DNA from: Spirochaetota bacterium
GTDB taxonomy: Bacteria; Spirochaetota; Spirochaetia; Treponematales; UBA12059
DNA: 64,000 nt
Direction of reading: 5' to 3'
Assembly: GCA_026398615.1 (NCBI GenBank)
Contig: JAPLSN010000032.1
Location: 1-64,000, forward strand
Below are positions 32,383 through 42,331 of this stretch, piece after piece. The first letter of the stretch is position 1. Each line of letters starts with the position of its first letter. The notes beneath the pieces are model-generated. The model was not told where the DNA came from. It did not search any database and saw only the letters and a program-made list of their open reading frames with translations. Made by a program: the position numbers and the translations under genes.

Positions 32383-33285
32383 ATGAAAAGCATCGCCGAG
32401 ATCATCGAAGAGGCGAAGAAATCCGGCCGCAAGCGGATCGCGGTGGCCGCCGCCCAGGAACATTCGGCCCTGGAAGCGGCGGTCGACGCGTGGAAGAACG
32501 GGCTGGCCGATCCCATCCTCATCGGGGACGGTGCCGCCATCGACGCGATAGCTTCCGAGCTGGGGCTGGACCTTTCGCCGTTCCGCCGGATCGAGGAAAA
32601 GGACTGCGGCAAGGCCGCCGCCATCGCCGTGTCCCTGGTGAAGTCGGGCGAAGCCGACATGCTGATGAAGGGAATCCTCGACACCTCGATCCTGCTCAAG
32701 GCCGTGCTCAACAAGGAGACCGGGATCAACTCGGGCCGGCTCATGAGCCACGTCGGCGTCATGGAGGCGGATTCGTACCACAAGCTGTTCATCGTGACCG
32801 ATGCGGCCATCAACATCGCCCCCGACATCCCCGCCAAGCTGGACATCATCGCGAACGCCGTCCGCGTGGCGAAGGCCCTCGGCGTCGCGACGCCCAAGGT
32901 CGCCCTCCTGGCCGCCGTGGAAAAGGTGAACTGGGAGAAGATGCCCTGCACCGCCGATGCCGCCATCATCACGCAGATGAACCGCCGCGGCCAGGTGAAG
33001 GATTGCGTGATCGACGGGCCCTTGGCGCTCGACAACGCCATCTCCGCCGGGAGCGCGAGGATCAAGAAGATCGTCTCCGACGTGGCCGGGGACGCGGACA
33101 TCCTCGTGGCCCCCGACATAGAAGCCGGCAACATCCTGTACAAGTGCCTCCTCGACCTCGGTGGAGCCCGCGGGGCCGGCATCGTGGCGGGCGCCGGAAA
33201 GCCGGTGGTCCTCACGAGCAGGGCGGACAGCGCCGGGACGAAGCTGGCGAGCATCGCCCTCGCGTCGCTGGTATCGGGAGCGTGA
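32383..33285 (+). CDS. ptb: Phosphate butyryltransferase
   Basis: A 300-residue phosphotransacylase: KRIAVAAAQEHSALEAAVDAWKNG at the start, MLMKGILDTSILLKAVLN in the middle and DILVAPDIEAGNILYKCL near the end are typical of Ptb. It exchanges CoA for phosphate on butyryl- or branched acyl-CoA, providing the substrate for Buk. AAAGGGG precedes the ATG, 12 bases behind buk. The following Vor genes would produce the acyl-CoA. Confidence 0.93.
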   Translation: MKSIAEIIEEAKKSGRKRIAVAAAQEHSALEAAVDAWKNGLADPILIGDGAAIDAIASELGLDLSPFRRIEEKDCGKAAAIAVSLVKSGEADMLMKGILDTSILLKAVLNKETGINSGRLMSHVGVMEADSYHKLFIVTDAAINIAPDIPAKLDIIANAVRVAKALGVATPKVALLAAVEKVNWEKMPCTADAAIITQMNRRGQVKDCVIDGPLALDNAISAGSARIKKIVSDVAGDADILVAPDIEAGNILYKCLLDLGGARGAGIVAGAGKPVVLTSRADSAGTKLASIALASLVSGA

Positions 33286-33387
33286 GAGGACCGAAGGTCC
33301 GGTACGATTCAAGGCAACATGGCCGGGTGCCGGCGGGAACGCGTCGATGTCCCGACCGGAGTCAACGCCCGCCAACAAGGAGCATAT

Positions 33388-33603
33388 ATGGCAAACAAGG
33401 GCAAGCTCGAGATCGACCGGGAGCGCTGCAAGGGCTGTCTCCTGTGCGCGCGCTCGTGCCCGGTCAAGGTACTGGACGCAGACACCGCGACGAACTCGTG
33501 GGGCTACTATCCGATCAAGGCGGTCGCGGAAGAGAAGTGCATCGCCTGCGGCAATTGCTACCTCGTCTGTCCGGACGTGGCGATCACTGTCTACAAGCTG
33601 TAA
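33388..33603 (+). CDS. vorD: 2x[4Fe-4S] ferredoxin subunit of 2-oxoacid:acceptor oxidoreductase
   Basis: A 71-residue ferredoxin with two full cluster motifs, CKGCLLCARSCP and CIACGNCYLVCP, spaced as in delta subunits of 2-oxoacid:ferredoxin oxidoreductases. It passes electrons from the TPP site to free ferredoxin. ATG 33388 follows AAGGAG. The alpha subunit starts 10 bases after its stop. The order ferredoxin-alpha-beta-gamma is that of the Vor/Kor type. Confidence 0.92.
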   Translation: MANKGKLEIDRERCKGCLLCARSCPVKVLDADTATNSWGYYPIKAVAEEKCIACGNCYLVCPDVAITVYKL

Positions 33604-33613
33604 GGAGGAAGCC

Positions 33614-34681
33614 ATGGCTGAAGAAAAACGCCTCATGAAGGGCAACGAGGCCATCGGCGAAGCCGCCATCAGGGCCGGCTGCCGCGCCTATTTCGGCTAC
33701 CCCATCACGCCGCAGAACGAGCTGACCGCCTACATGGCGAGGCACATGCTCGACCTGAAGCGGACTTTCATCCAGGCCGAGAGCGAAGTATCGGCCATCA
33801 ACATGGTGTTCGGCGCCGCGTCCACGGGCGCGCGCTCGATGACCAGTTCGTCCAGTCCCGGCATCAGCCTCAAGCAGGAAGGCATATCCTACGCCTGCGG
33901 CGCCGACGTCCCCTGCGTGATCGTCAACGTGGCCCGCTCGGGTCCCGGTCTCGGCGGCATCTCCCCGAGCCAGGGCGACTACTTCCAGTCCACCCGCGGC
34001 GGCGGCCACGGCGACTACTACACCTTCGTCCTGGCGCCCAAGAGCGTCCAGGAAGCCGCCGATCTCACGTACCTGGCCTTCGACCTCGCCGACAAGTGGA
34101 GGGTGCCCGTGCTGATCCTCGCCGACGGGCTCATTGGCCAGATGATGGAGGGCGTCGTCTTCCCGAAGGAACGCGACCCATCGAGCCTGCCGGCCAAACC
34201 CTGGGCGACGGGCAACCAGTACAAGACCCATCGTCCGATCAACCACGTGACGTCGCTCAACCTGATGCCTCTCGAGCTGGAGGCGCAGAACAACAGGCGC
34301 TTCGAGCGCTACGCGGAGATCGCGAAATCCGAGGTCAGGTACGAGGAAATGAACGTCGACAAGGCGGAGCTCATCCTCGTCGCGTACGGCAGCTCGAGCC
34401 GCATCTCGCTCGGGGCGATCCAGGCCGCCAAGGCCCTCGGGATCGAGCTCGGCCTCTTCCGCCCCATCAGCCTGTGGCCGTTCCCGGCGAAGCGGATGGC
34501 CGAACTGGCCGCGAAAGGCAAGCGCTTCCTCGTGGTGGAAATGAGCAAGGGGCAGATGGTGGAAGACGTCCGGCTCGCCGTGAACGGAAAGTCACCCGTG
34601 GATTTCTACGGCCGGTGCGGCGGGGTCATACCGACCGAAGAGGAAGTCCTCGCCGAAGCCCGCCGGGTCCTCGGCAAGTGA
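33614..34681 (+). CDS. vorB: 2-oxoacid:acceptor oxidoreductase alpha subunit (VorB type)
   Basis: At 355 residues it has the pyrimidine-binding half of a TPP-dependent 2-oxoacid:ferredoxin oxidoreductase: KGNEAIGEAAIRAGCRAYFGYPITPQNEL, QAESEVSAINMVFGAASTGARSMTSSSSPG and VARSGPGLGGI. The complex oxidatively decarboxylates a 2-oxoacid to acyl-CoA while reducing ferredoxin. Branched-chain 2-oxoacids are the favoured substrates given the Ptb/Buk neighbours; 2-oxoglutarate is the main alternative. TAAGGAGGAAGCC provides the ribosome site. Confidence 0.9.
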   Translation: MAEEKRLMKGNEAIGEAAIRAGCRAYFGYPITPQNELTAYMARHMLDLKRTFIQAESEVSAINMVFGAASTGARSMTSSSSPGISLKQEGISYACGADVPCVIVNVARSGPGLGGISPSQGDYFQSTRGGGHGDYYTFVLAPKSVQEAADLTYLAFDLADKWRVPVLILADGLIGQMMEGVVFPKERDPSSLPAKPWATGNQYKTHRPINHVTSLNLMPLELEAQNNRRFERYAEIAKSEVRYEEMNVDKAELILVAYGSSSRISLGAIQAAKALGIELGLFRPISLWPFPAKRMAELAAKGKRFLVVEMSKGQMVEDVRLAVNGKSPVDFYGRCGGVIPTEEEVLAEARRVLGK

Positions 34682-34710
34682 GCCGGGGCAATCAAGCGAA
34701 GGAGAACAGC

Positions 34711-35486
<776 letters not shown>

Positions 35487-35490
<4 letters not shown>

Positions 35491-36020
35491 CGGAGAAGAC
35501 GTTCATTGCGGGTTTCGGCGGCCAAGGCGTCATTTCCCTCGGCCAGCTGTGGGTATATTCAGGGATGAAGGAAGGACTCGAAGTCACCTTTTTCCCGTTC
35601 TACGGGGCGGAAAAGCGCGGCGGCATCGCGCGCGCGTCCGTCATCGTGTCCTCTTCCGAGATCGCGAGCCCGCTCGTCACGCAGGCCGACTCCGTCATCG
35701 TGATGAACGAGGATTCCCTCGCGATCTGCGAGGAAGCCGTGAGGAAGGGCGGCGTCCTCATCGTGAACTCCAACCTCGTGAAGAGCGCGCCCAGGCGTTC
35801 CGACATACGCGTCGTGAAAGTCGCCTGCAACGAACTGGCCGAAGCGATCGGCGACGCGAAATTCGCGAACATGGTGATGATGGGCGCACTGTCCAGGGTG
35901 ACGGGCGCGGTCAAGCTCGACAGCTTCGAAGCCGTGCTCAGGAGCTTCTTCCCCGAGAGCAAGCACAAGTTCATTCCCATGAACATCAAGGCGGTGGAAG
36001 CCGGCAAGAAGGCCGTGTAA
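35487..36020 (+). CDS. vorC: 2-oxoacid:acceptor oxidoreductase gamma subunit
   Basis: A 177-residue gamma subunit with FGGQGVISLGQLWVYSGM, FPFYGAEKRGGIARASVIVS and ANMVMMGALSRVTGAV, the family's conserved order. It holds part of the CoA-binding site. It is the last gene of the operon and is followed at once by a strong terminator. The ATG overlaps the beta stop. Confidence 0.92.
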
Positions 36021-36039
36021 CGCCCCGTCGTACCTGAGG

Positions 36040-36072
36040 CTGCCGCCGGCACGCTCGCCGGCGGCGGTTTTT
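36040..36072 (+). terminator. Rho-independent terminator of the buk-ptb-vor operon
   Basis: A perfect 9-bp GC stem (36042-36050 with 36057-36065), extendable by two pairs, closes the loop ACGCTC and runs into five T (36068-36072), 20 bases after the vorC stop. Confidence 0.87.
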
Positions 36073-36076
36073 CCGT

Positions 36077-36862
36077 CTACGACGCGTTTGGCGTCCAATG
36101 GCGGTCGATCAGGTCGCGGCACGCGACCGGGTCATGCGGGTCCGCGAAGGCGAGGCCGTCGAGGTCCAGGGGCGTCGAACGGGCCGTGCGGAACCTCGTG
36201 ATGAAATCCCGGCGCGAAACCACACATGCGCCGAGCGCGAGCTTGTAGTCCATTGGCATGCCGAGATCCCAGAGTCCCGCGCCCGCGGCCTCGAGCCAGC
36301 GCCCCGTCGCCGCGAGCTGGACGGTCCCCGCGCCGGAGCGCAGCCTGAAGCCCGTGAAACTCGTATAGCACGAACCGACGAACGCGCCGATCTCCCCGGC
36401 CGCCAGGTCCGCTCCCTCGTAGAGCTCGAAGGAAACGAGGCGGGAACGGCGCGCCGACGCGGTTTCGTGGAGAAAGACGAGGCATTCGCGCAAGGCGGGC
36501 CGCAGCCAGCCATCGCCGTGCATTGTCGCGCAGGTTTCCAGCACATGCCGGAAGCACCCGTCGCGGACGAGCGTGTATCGGCGGCTCTCCCGCCTCGCCG
36601 TGCGCGTCACGCGGACTTCCCGGGGATCGACCACGGCCCGGAAGTCATGGAGCTTGGGCAGGAGCAGATCGCGCCCGTCGTCCGGCCCCTCCGTGGCCAT
36701 CGGGATGAAGCCCGAAGCGCAGAGCGAATCGACGAAATCAGGATCGAAGCTGGCGCTCGCACAGAATTCCAGGGGATAGCCCGAGCAGAACCATGATGCC
36801 AGTTCGTCCGTGTCGAGCGGAGGCATGAAGAAGGGCAGGCTGGTCGCCGGGTCGAAGTCCAC
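36077..36862 (-). CDS. Leucyl/phenylalanyl-tRNA-protein transferase (Aat) family protein
   Basis: The 261-residue protein shares the Aat layout: an N-terminal small domain, LLLPKLHDFRAVVDPREVRV where classic Aat has SLKK...F.V, CFRHVLETCATMHGDGWLRPALRECLVFLHE, matching F..V...CA......WI...M...Y..LH, and GEIGAFVGSCYTSFTGF in place of GGLYGV..G..F.GESMF. It then has WDLGMPMDYKLALG. Classic Aat adds Leu or Phe to proteins with N-terminal Arg/Lys, marking them for ClpAP. The motif drift makes activity uncertain. It is convergent with the vor operon across the terminator. Confidence 0.7.
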   Translation of the reverse strand: MDFDPATSLPFFMPPLDTDELASWFCSGYPLEFCASASFDPDFVDSLCASGFIPMATEGPDDGRDLLLPKLHDFRAVVDPREVRVTRTARRESRRYTLVRDGCFRHVLETCATMHGDGWLRPALRECLVFLHETASARRSRLVSFELYEGADLAAGEIGAFVGSCYTSFTGFRLRSGAGTVQLAATGRWLEAAGAGLWDLGMPMDYKLALGACVVSRRDFITRFRTARSTPLDLDGLAFADPHDPVACRDLIDRHWTPNAS

Positions 36863-37004
36863 CCTCGCACTCTACCCGGACCCGCCCCGCCTGGCAAGGA
36901 CGAACGCTCCATCCAGCCCGAGGCCCGGCCACCGCGGCATTGAACGGCGTCCGGCCATCCGTTACCATTGGAAACAGGCGGCGACGCCGGAAAGGATGGT
37001 TCCC

Positions 37005-38672
37005 ATGAAGATGCCCAAGAGCTTCGTCATCATGCTCCTCGTGATGACGGTACTGTCGTGGTTCGTCGGCGACTACCTCATGCTCCCCGCGTACAACCTG
37101 CAATCCTTCGGCTTCTGGATCTACACGGGCTTCGGCGCCGCGTGGTTCCTGTCCCTGCTCGGGATGCTCCTCGGGATGCGGAAGTGGCCGTTGTTCGGCC
37201 TCGGCATCGGCGGCGGCATCATCTTCGTCGCCATGCTCGCCTCCATCGGCTCGTGGACCCTCTGGCCGGGCAACGATGCCCGCTATTTCCGCCAGATGGA
37301 AGTCGCGGATCGCCCGGGGGAAGCCTTCGTGAAGGATTTCCCCGGCACCGGCGAGTCGAGGGGAAGCGAGAATTTCCTCATGCTCCCGGTCATCGACAAG
37401 GAACTGTCCACCACCATCGCCCAGGGCAAGCTCGGGCAGTACGGCGCCCAGTTCCAGATGGATACGGAGATCTTCACCGCGATCTCGGTCAACAGGGGCG
37501 GCCATCGCGCCATGGTCCGGGTTTCGCCCCTGGACTATTCGGGGTCGATGGTCGCCCTGAGCGCGGGCGGCAAGGGCACCGCGGGCTACATCGAAGTCGA
37601 CCAGCTCACCGAGGAAGCCCGCCTCGTCGAAGTGACCGGCGGGATGAAATATACCCCGGGGGCCATGTTTTCGCGGGACCTGACGCGGCGCCTGCGGTTC
37701 GCGTACCGCACCGCGCTCTTCGGGCCGTACAGCTTCGAGATCGACGACGATGGCAAGCCGTTCTGGGTGGTTCCCGTCCTCCGGAACACGATCGGCCTCT
37801 TCGGCGGCGCAGAACAAAAGGGACTCGTCCTGGTGGATCCCGTCTCCGGCGACCTGAAGTACTTCGAGCGCGGCTCCGAGCCGGCATGGGTCGACCGCTC
37901 GGTGCCCACGTACCTGGCGATGGAGCAGGCCAACAACTATCTGGGCCTCAAGAACGGCTGGGGCAACCGGGCGTTCGGGGAAAAGCGGGAAGTGTTCCAG
38001 CTCTCCGACGGCTACAACTATGTCTTCTCCAACAACGCGTCGGGAAGCGCCACGTGGTTCATCTCCGGCATCACCTCCCCGAACGAATCGGACCAGACCC
38101 TCGTGGGTTTCCTCATGATCAACATGAAGACCAAGGAGGCGCGGCGGTATTCCCTGGGCGGGATCACCGAGATGCGGGCCATGGAGATAGCGCAGAACGA
38201 CGAGCGGGTCAGGGCCCAGACACTTGCGCCCACCTGGCCCATCCTCGTGGAAGTGGACGGGCAGGCGGCGTACTTCCTATTCCTCAAGAACTCGGTCCAG
38301 CGCCAGCGCTTCGTCTACCTCGACGTGGCCACGGGGCAGAAGGTGGCCATGGGCGACACGCTCGAAGGCGCCGCGTCGCAGTTCGCGCTCCTGACCGGAG
38401 GCAGCCCGCAGGCGGGGGTGCCTGCTCTCAGGGCGGCGGGGACGGTATTCCGGGTCCGCCAGAACGCCGCGCAGGGCACGATCCAGTTCATCCTCGATTC
38501 GGATCGGTCCGTCATGTACACCGTCGCCTCGGAGCTTTCCAACGGCGTGCGTTTCCTGGCGCCGCGCGACCGGGTCGAAGTCTCCTACCGCGCCTCCCAG
38601 TCCAATCCGTCGGAACGCTTCGTCACGGAGCTGCGGAACCTGAGCATTGAAGCGGGCGCCGCGAATGAATGA
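37005..38672 (+). CDS. Membrane-anchored protein of unknown function (555 aa)
   Basis: Three hydrophobic helices occupy about 6-24, 34-54 and 62-82 (FVIMLLVMTVLSWFVGDYLML; WIYTGFGAAWFLSLLGMLLGM; FGLGIGGGIIFVAMLASIGSW). A large soluble part of about 460 residues follows, beta-rich and probably outside the membrane. Motifs such as VLVDPVSGDLKYFERGSEP, MINMKTKEARRYSLGG and YLDVATGQKVAMGD repeat a beta-hairpin pattern reminiscent of propeller or PepSY-like folds, but no family was recognised. ATG 37005 is favoured because AAAGG lies 9 bases upstream; ATG 36996 is also possible. Single gene. Confidence 0.72.
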   Translation: MKMPKSFVIMLLVMTVLSWFVGDYLMLPAYNLQSFGFWIYTGFGAAWFLSLLGMLLGMRKWPLFGLGIGGGIIFVAMLASIGSWTLWPGNDARYFRQMEVADRPGEAFVKDFPGTGESRGSENFLMLPVIDKELSTTIAQGKLGQYGAQFQMDTEIFTAISVNRGGHRAMVRVSPLDYSGSMVALSAGGKGTAGYIEVDQLTEEARLVEVTGGMKYTPGAMFSRDLTRRLRFAYRTALFGPYSFEIDDDGKPFWVVPVLRNTIGLFGGAEQKGLVLVDPVSGDLKYFERGSEPAWVDRSVPTYLAMEQANNYLGLKNGWGNRAFGEKREVFQLSDGYNYVFSNNASGSATWFISGITSPNESDQTLVGFLMINMKTKEARRYSLGGITEMRAMEIAQNDERVRAQTLAPTWPILVEVDGQAAYFLFLKNSVQRQRFVYLDVATGQKVAMGDTLEGAASQFALLTGGSPQAGVPALRAAGTVFRVRQNAAQGTIQFILDSDRSVMYTVASELSNGVRFLAPRDRVEVSYRASQSNPSERFVTELRNLSIEAGAANE

Positions 38673-38780
38673 GGCGCGGCGGCGTGCGGCCGTCGCGGCG
38701 CTCGTCGGAGAAGCGGTCCGCGCGCCGGGAAGGTAATGAACCCGTCCGGGCCAGCCCGGACTGCGCTGGAGAGGGAAACG

Positions 38781-40487
38781 ATGGCGACCAGGTACGAAAA
38801 GATCATCAACGCGTCGGGGGATTTCATCTCCCTGATAAACCGGGACTACCGCTACGAGTTCGTCAACGAATCGTATTGCCGGGAAATCGGGATCCCGGTC
38901 GAAAACATCATGGGGAAAACCGTCGCGGAAGTCTGGGGAGAGGAAAAGTTCGCTTCGAGGCTGAAACCCCTCCTCGACAAGTGCTTCGCGGGGATGGAAC
39001 CGCAGGACATCGACCGCTTCAGGTTCGGCGAAGGCTACAGGTACATCCATGTCTCCTATTACCCGTACCGCGAAGACAATATCATCACGCACGTCATGAT
39101 CTACTCGCACGACATCTCCGCGATCAAGGAGCTCGAATCCAGGCTCATCGACTTCGAATTCAAGGACTCCACGACGGGGCTGTTCAACCGCAAGTCTTTC
39201 GACATCGTCCTCGACATGGAGCTAGAAAAGGCGCGCAGGGCCCAACCCGGCGCGCTGCGCGCCATCCTTTTCGTCAACCTGAGGGATTTCACGCAGATCA
39301 ACGCGAGGCACGGCTGCGAGGTGGGCGACCTGATCCTCGAATCCACGGGGATACGGATCAAGGAAGCCCTGCGCGCCTCGGACTACGTGTTCCGCTTCGA
39401 GGGCAAGGAACTCGCGATCATCCTCACCACGATGAAACGGGGGACCGACCTCGCGATCGTCGCCGGGAACATCCGCGCCTCTACGGCGTTCCCGTATCAC
39501 CACAAGGGCACGGAGATCCAGGTCGGCTGCAACATCGGCGCTTCCATCTACCCCGTCGACGGGGATGGCAAGGCCGATCTCGTCGCCTTCGCCATGTCCG
39601 CGATGAACGAGGCGAAGGAGCGCGACGAGCCCTTCGTCATGTTCAACAAGGAACTGCACCGTGAATCCCTGCGCAAGGCGCGCATGCGCTCCGACATCAG
39701 GAAGGCCCTGGTCGAGGAGCAGTTCGATATCCACTTCCAGCCCATCGTGGACGCCGCCGGCGGCATCCTGGGAGCGGAAGCCCTCATCCGGTGGAAGCAT
39801 CCCGAACTCGGATCCGTGCCGCCTTGCGACTTCATGCCCCTCGCGGAGGAAACCGGAGAGACGATCATGATCGGGCGGTGGGTGCTGTTCCGGGTCTGCA
39901 AGTTCATGAAGCGCGTGGCAGCCCTCCTGGGCGGCCGTTTCATCTCGGTCAACCTTTCCTCCAGGGAATTCGGGGGCGATGGGCTCGTGGAGTACCTCGA
40001 GGGGGTGCTGAAGACCGAGGGCGTGGATCCGCGCTCGCTCAAGCTCGAGATCACCGAGACGAGGAGCATGGCCGACATCGAGGACGCCGTCGACAGGATC
40101 CACAGGCTCGCCGGAATCGGCATCGACGTATACGTCGACGATTTCGGCGCCGGGTATTCATCGCTTTCCTGCATCAAGCGGCTTCCCGTCAAGATCATCA
40201 AGATCGATCGCTGTTTTACCGAGAACATCGCCGAAGACGAGGACGATCGCAGGTTCATCGCCGGCATGATCGGCATGATCGGTAGCAAGGGAAAGACGGT
40301 GCTCGTGTCCGGCGTCTCCGACCGGAAGCAGTACGAAACCCTGCGAGCCCTCGGTGTCGACCGCATGCAGGGGTTCTTTTTCAGCCTGCCCATGGGCGCC
40401 GATGCATTCGAGGATCTCCTGGTGATGGGCGGGACACTGCCGCTGGCTGCGATTGACCCACGCTCCGCGGCCCTGCGGGAGCGCTGA
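38781..40487 (+). CDS. PAS-GGDEF(degenerate)-EAL protein, probable c-di-GMP phosphodiesterase
   Basis: The 568-residue protein has an N-terminal PAS domain (INASGDFISLINRDYRYEFVNESYC), a GGDEF-like domain, and a full EAL domain. The GGDEF signature is replaced by FEGKELA (about 206), so cyclase activity is unlikely. The EAL domain keeps EALIRW (about 333), VNLSSREF, LEITETRSM, DDFGAGYSSL and KIDRCF, supporting hydrolysis of c-di-GMP. No membrane helices, so cytoplasmic. ATG 38781 follows GGAGAGGG; an in-frame ATG at 38736 has no ribosome site. Confidence 0.87.
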   Translation: MATRYEKIINASGDFISLINRDYRYEFVNESYCREIGIPVENIMGKTVAEVWGEEKFASRLKPLLDKCFAGMEPQDIDRFRFGEGYRYIHVSYYPYREDNIITHVMIYSHDISAIKELESRLIDFEFKDSTTGLFNRKSFDIVLDMELEKARRAQPGALRAILFVNLRDFTQINARHGCEVGDLILESTGIRIKEALRASDYVFRFEGKELAIILTTMKRGTDLAIVAGNIRASTAFPYHHKGTEIQVGCNIGASIYPVDGDGKADLVAFAMSAMNEAKERDEPFVMFNKELHRESLRKARMRSDIRKALVEEQFDIHFQPIVDAAGGILGAEALIRWKHPELGSVPPCDFMPLAEETGETIMIGRWVLFRVCKFMKRVAALLGGRFISVNLSSREFGGDGLVEYLEGVLKTEGVDPRSLKLEITETRSMADIEDAVDRIHRLAGIGIDVYVDDFGAGYSSLSCIKRLPVKIIKIDRCFTENIAEDEDDRRFIAGMIGMIGSKGKTVLVSGVSDRKQYETLRALGVDRMQGFFFSLPMGADAFEDLLVMGGTLPLAAIDPRSAALRER

Positions 40488-40648
40488 AGCAGGCGCAGCG
40501 CGCCGCGAAAGACCGCCTGGTTTGCCCCTATCCGCGCGTGTGCGTTTCGAGCTATACTCCGTTCCAGGCTGATTATCGGAATACGAAGCGCTCCTCGCCG
40601 CTGCCTCTTCCCCGATCCGGCACACTACCAACGTCTACCACAAGGACC

Positions 40649-42094
40649 ATGATGAACGACAGTACTTTCGCTTCCCTCGGGCTCATCGAATCCATTCTCG
40701 CCAACCTCCTGCGTGAAGGTTACGAACGCCCCACTCCCATCCAGACGGCTTCCATCCCGCCCCTCCTCGAAGGCCGCGACCTCCTCGGTTGCGCCCAGAC
40801 GGGCACCGGGAAGACCGCCGCCTTCGCCCTCCCCATCATCCAGCGTCTCTCGCTTTCCCCGAACAAGCCGAATCCCCGGAGCTGCCGGGTTCTCGTCGTC
40901 GCACCGACCCGCGAACTCGCCGCCCAGATCGACGCCAGCTTCGAAGTCTACGGCCGCGGGTTCCGCCTCGCGCATGCCTGCGTGTTCGGCGGCGTGGGCA
41001 AGGCCCCCCAGGTCAAGGCCCTTTCCCGGGGCGTGGACGTGCTCGTCGCGACGCCCGGGCGCCTCCTCGATCTCCAGTCGGAAGGCCAGGTACGGCTCAA
41101 CGCCGTGGAAATCGTCGTGCTCGACGAGGCAGACCGCATGCTCGACATGGGCTTCATCCGCGACGTCCGCAAGATCATCGCCCTTCTGCCGGCGAAGCGC
41201 CAGACCCTGCTGTTCTCGGCCACCATGCCTTCGGACATCGCCGGTCTCGCCTCGTCGATCCTCAGGAACCCGATCAGGGTTTCCGTTTCCCCCGACAAGC
41301 CGGCGGTCGAGCTCATCGACCAGAAGGTGGCGTTCGTGGAGAAGAACGACAAGCGAGCCTTCCTCGCGGGCCTCATCCACGCGCAGAACGTCGGGCGGGC
41401 CTTGGTGTTCACGCGGACCAAGCACGGGGCCGATCGGCTCGTCAAGTCGCTCGAATCCTCCGGGATTGCGGCGGCGGCCATACACGCGAACAAGAGCCAG
41501 AACAACCGGACGCGGACCATGGACGGCTTCCGTTCCGGTTCGCTGCGCATCCTGGTCGCCACGGATCTCGCCGCCCGCGGGATCGACGTGGACGGCATCA
41601 CCCATGTCTTCAACTTCGAGCTTCCCGACGTTCCCGAAACCTACGTGCACCGGATCGGGCGCACCGCCAGGGCGGGTGCCTCGGGCATGGCCGTGGCCCT
41701 CTGCGACAGCGGTGAAAAACCTTTGCTCAGGGCGATCGAGAAGATCCTCGGCCGGAAGGTTCCCGTGGCGGCCGGACCGGATTTCGAATCGGCCGAAAAA
41801 GCCGCCACCACGGCGCGGCTCTCCGGAGCCGACCGCGAGGTCGAACGCCCGCGCCGCGAATACGGACAGGGGGGAAGGAACCAGGCGCCCGCGCGTGCCC
41901 AGGCGGGTCGGGGAGCAAGCCTGGCGGCGAAACCCGGACGCGATGCTTCGCGCGGCCGCAATGCCGGGAATGGCGGAAGCTCCCAGCCGAACCGCGGCAA
42001 TGCCCGCGGAGGCCAAGCCGCCGGCGGACGCTCCGGATCTCCCCGCGGGGAGCGCAACGAAGGCTACGGCCGCCGGGGCAGCCTCGCTTCCTGA
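40649..42094 (+). CDS. DEAD-box RNA helicase (RhlE-like) with RG-rich tail
   Basis: The 481-residue protein has every DEAD-box motif: the Q motif (GYERPTPIQTASIP), AQTGTGKT, PTRELA, VLDEADRML, FSATMP, ARGIDVDGI and HRIGRTARAG. The helicase core covers about 1-370. The last 110 residues are rich in Arg, Gly, Asn and Ala (GRNAGNGGSSQPNRGNARGG), an RNA-binding disordered tail typical of RhlE-type helicases, which work in ribosome assembly and RNA decay. Two adjacent ATGs (40649, 40652) follow AAGGACC. The tail runs to the convergent gap before the FAD gene. Confidence 0.92.
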   Translation: MMNDSTFASLGLIESILANLLREGYERPTPIQTASIPPLLEGRDLLGCAQTGTGKTAAFALPIIQRLSLSPNKPNPRSCRVLVVAPTRELAAQIDASFEVYGRGFRLAHACVFGGVGKAPQVKALSRGVDVLVATPGRLLDLQSEGQVRLNAVEIVVLDEADRMLDMGFIRDVRKIIALLPAKRQTLLFSATMPSDIAGLASSILRNPIRVSVSPDKPAVELIDQKVAFVEKNDKRAFLAGLIHAQNVGRALVFTRTKHGADRLVKSLESSGIAAAAIHANKSQNNRTRTMDGFRSGSLRILVATDLAARGIDVDGITHVFNFELPDVPETYVHRIGRTARAGASGMAVALCDSGEKPLLRAIEKILGRKVPVAAGPDFESAEKAATTARLSGADREVERPRREYGQGGRNQAPARAQAGRGASLAAKPGRDASRGRNAGNGGSSQPNRGNARGGQAAGGRSGSPRGERNEGYGRRGSLAS

Positions 42095-42331
42095 TCACCT
42101 TCGGGTACCGCGGAAAAAAGGAAGGATCGGTTCCATCACCACTTCCAGGTTTCCACCGACACGCCGCGTCGTTTCCGGTGTCGCCGTGGTGCGGACTCGT
42201 GAACCATGCCGGACGTGTCCTGGCGCGCTCACCGGGCGTCGATGCGGCGGCGGGACGTGCCCATGGGACGGGCAGAACGGGTCCATGATGTGCCCCGTCG
42301 CCGCGCCCGAACCTGGTCGCACGACCCCGAC
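42095..42331. other. 237-base gap between convergent genes, possible degenerate element
   Basis: No gene is credible here. Near 42137-42191 there is an imperfect inverted repeat starting CACCAC and ending, on the other strand, CACCACGGCGACACCGG, which is close to the ends of elements A-C. It may be a worn fourth copy or a transcription stop; support is weak. Confidence 0.3.

Noticed and set aside
31627-33669. 680-codon open frame on the minus strand across buk-ptb
   Set aside because: It is a shadow of buk, ptb and vorD in GC-rich DNA; the plus-strand proteins have full family motifs.
40545-40560. TATACT as -10 of the DEAD-box helicase gene
   Set aside because: No -35-like hexamer at 16-18 bases upstream; kept as unassigned.
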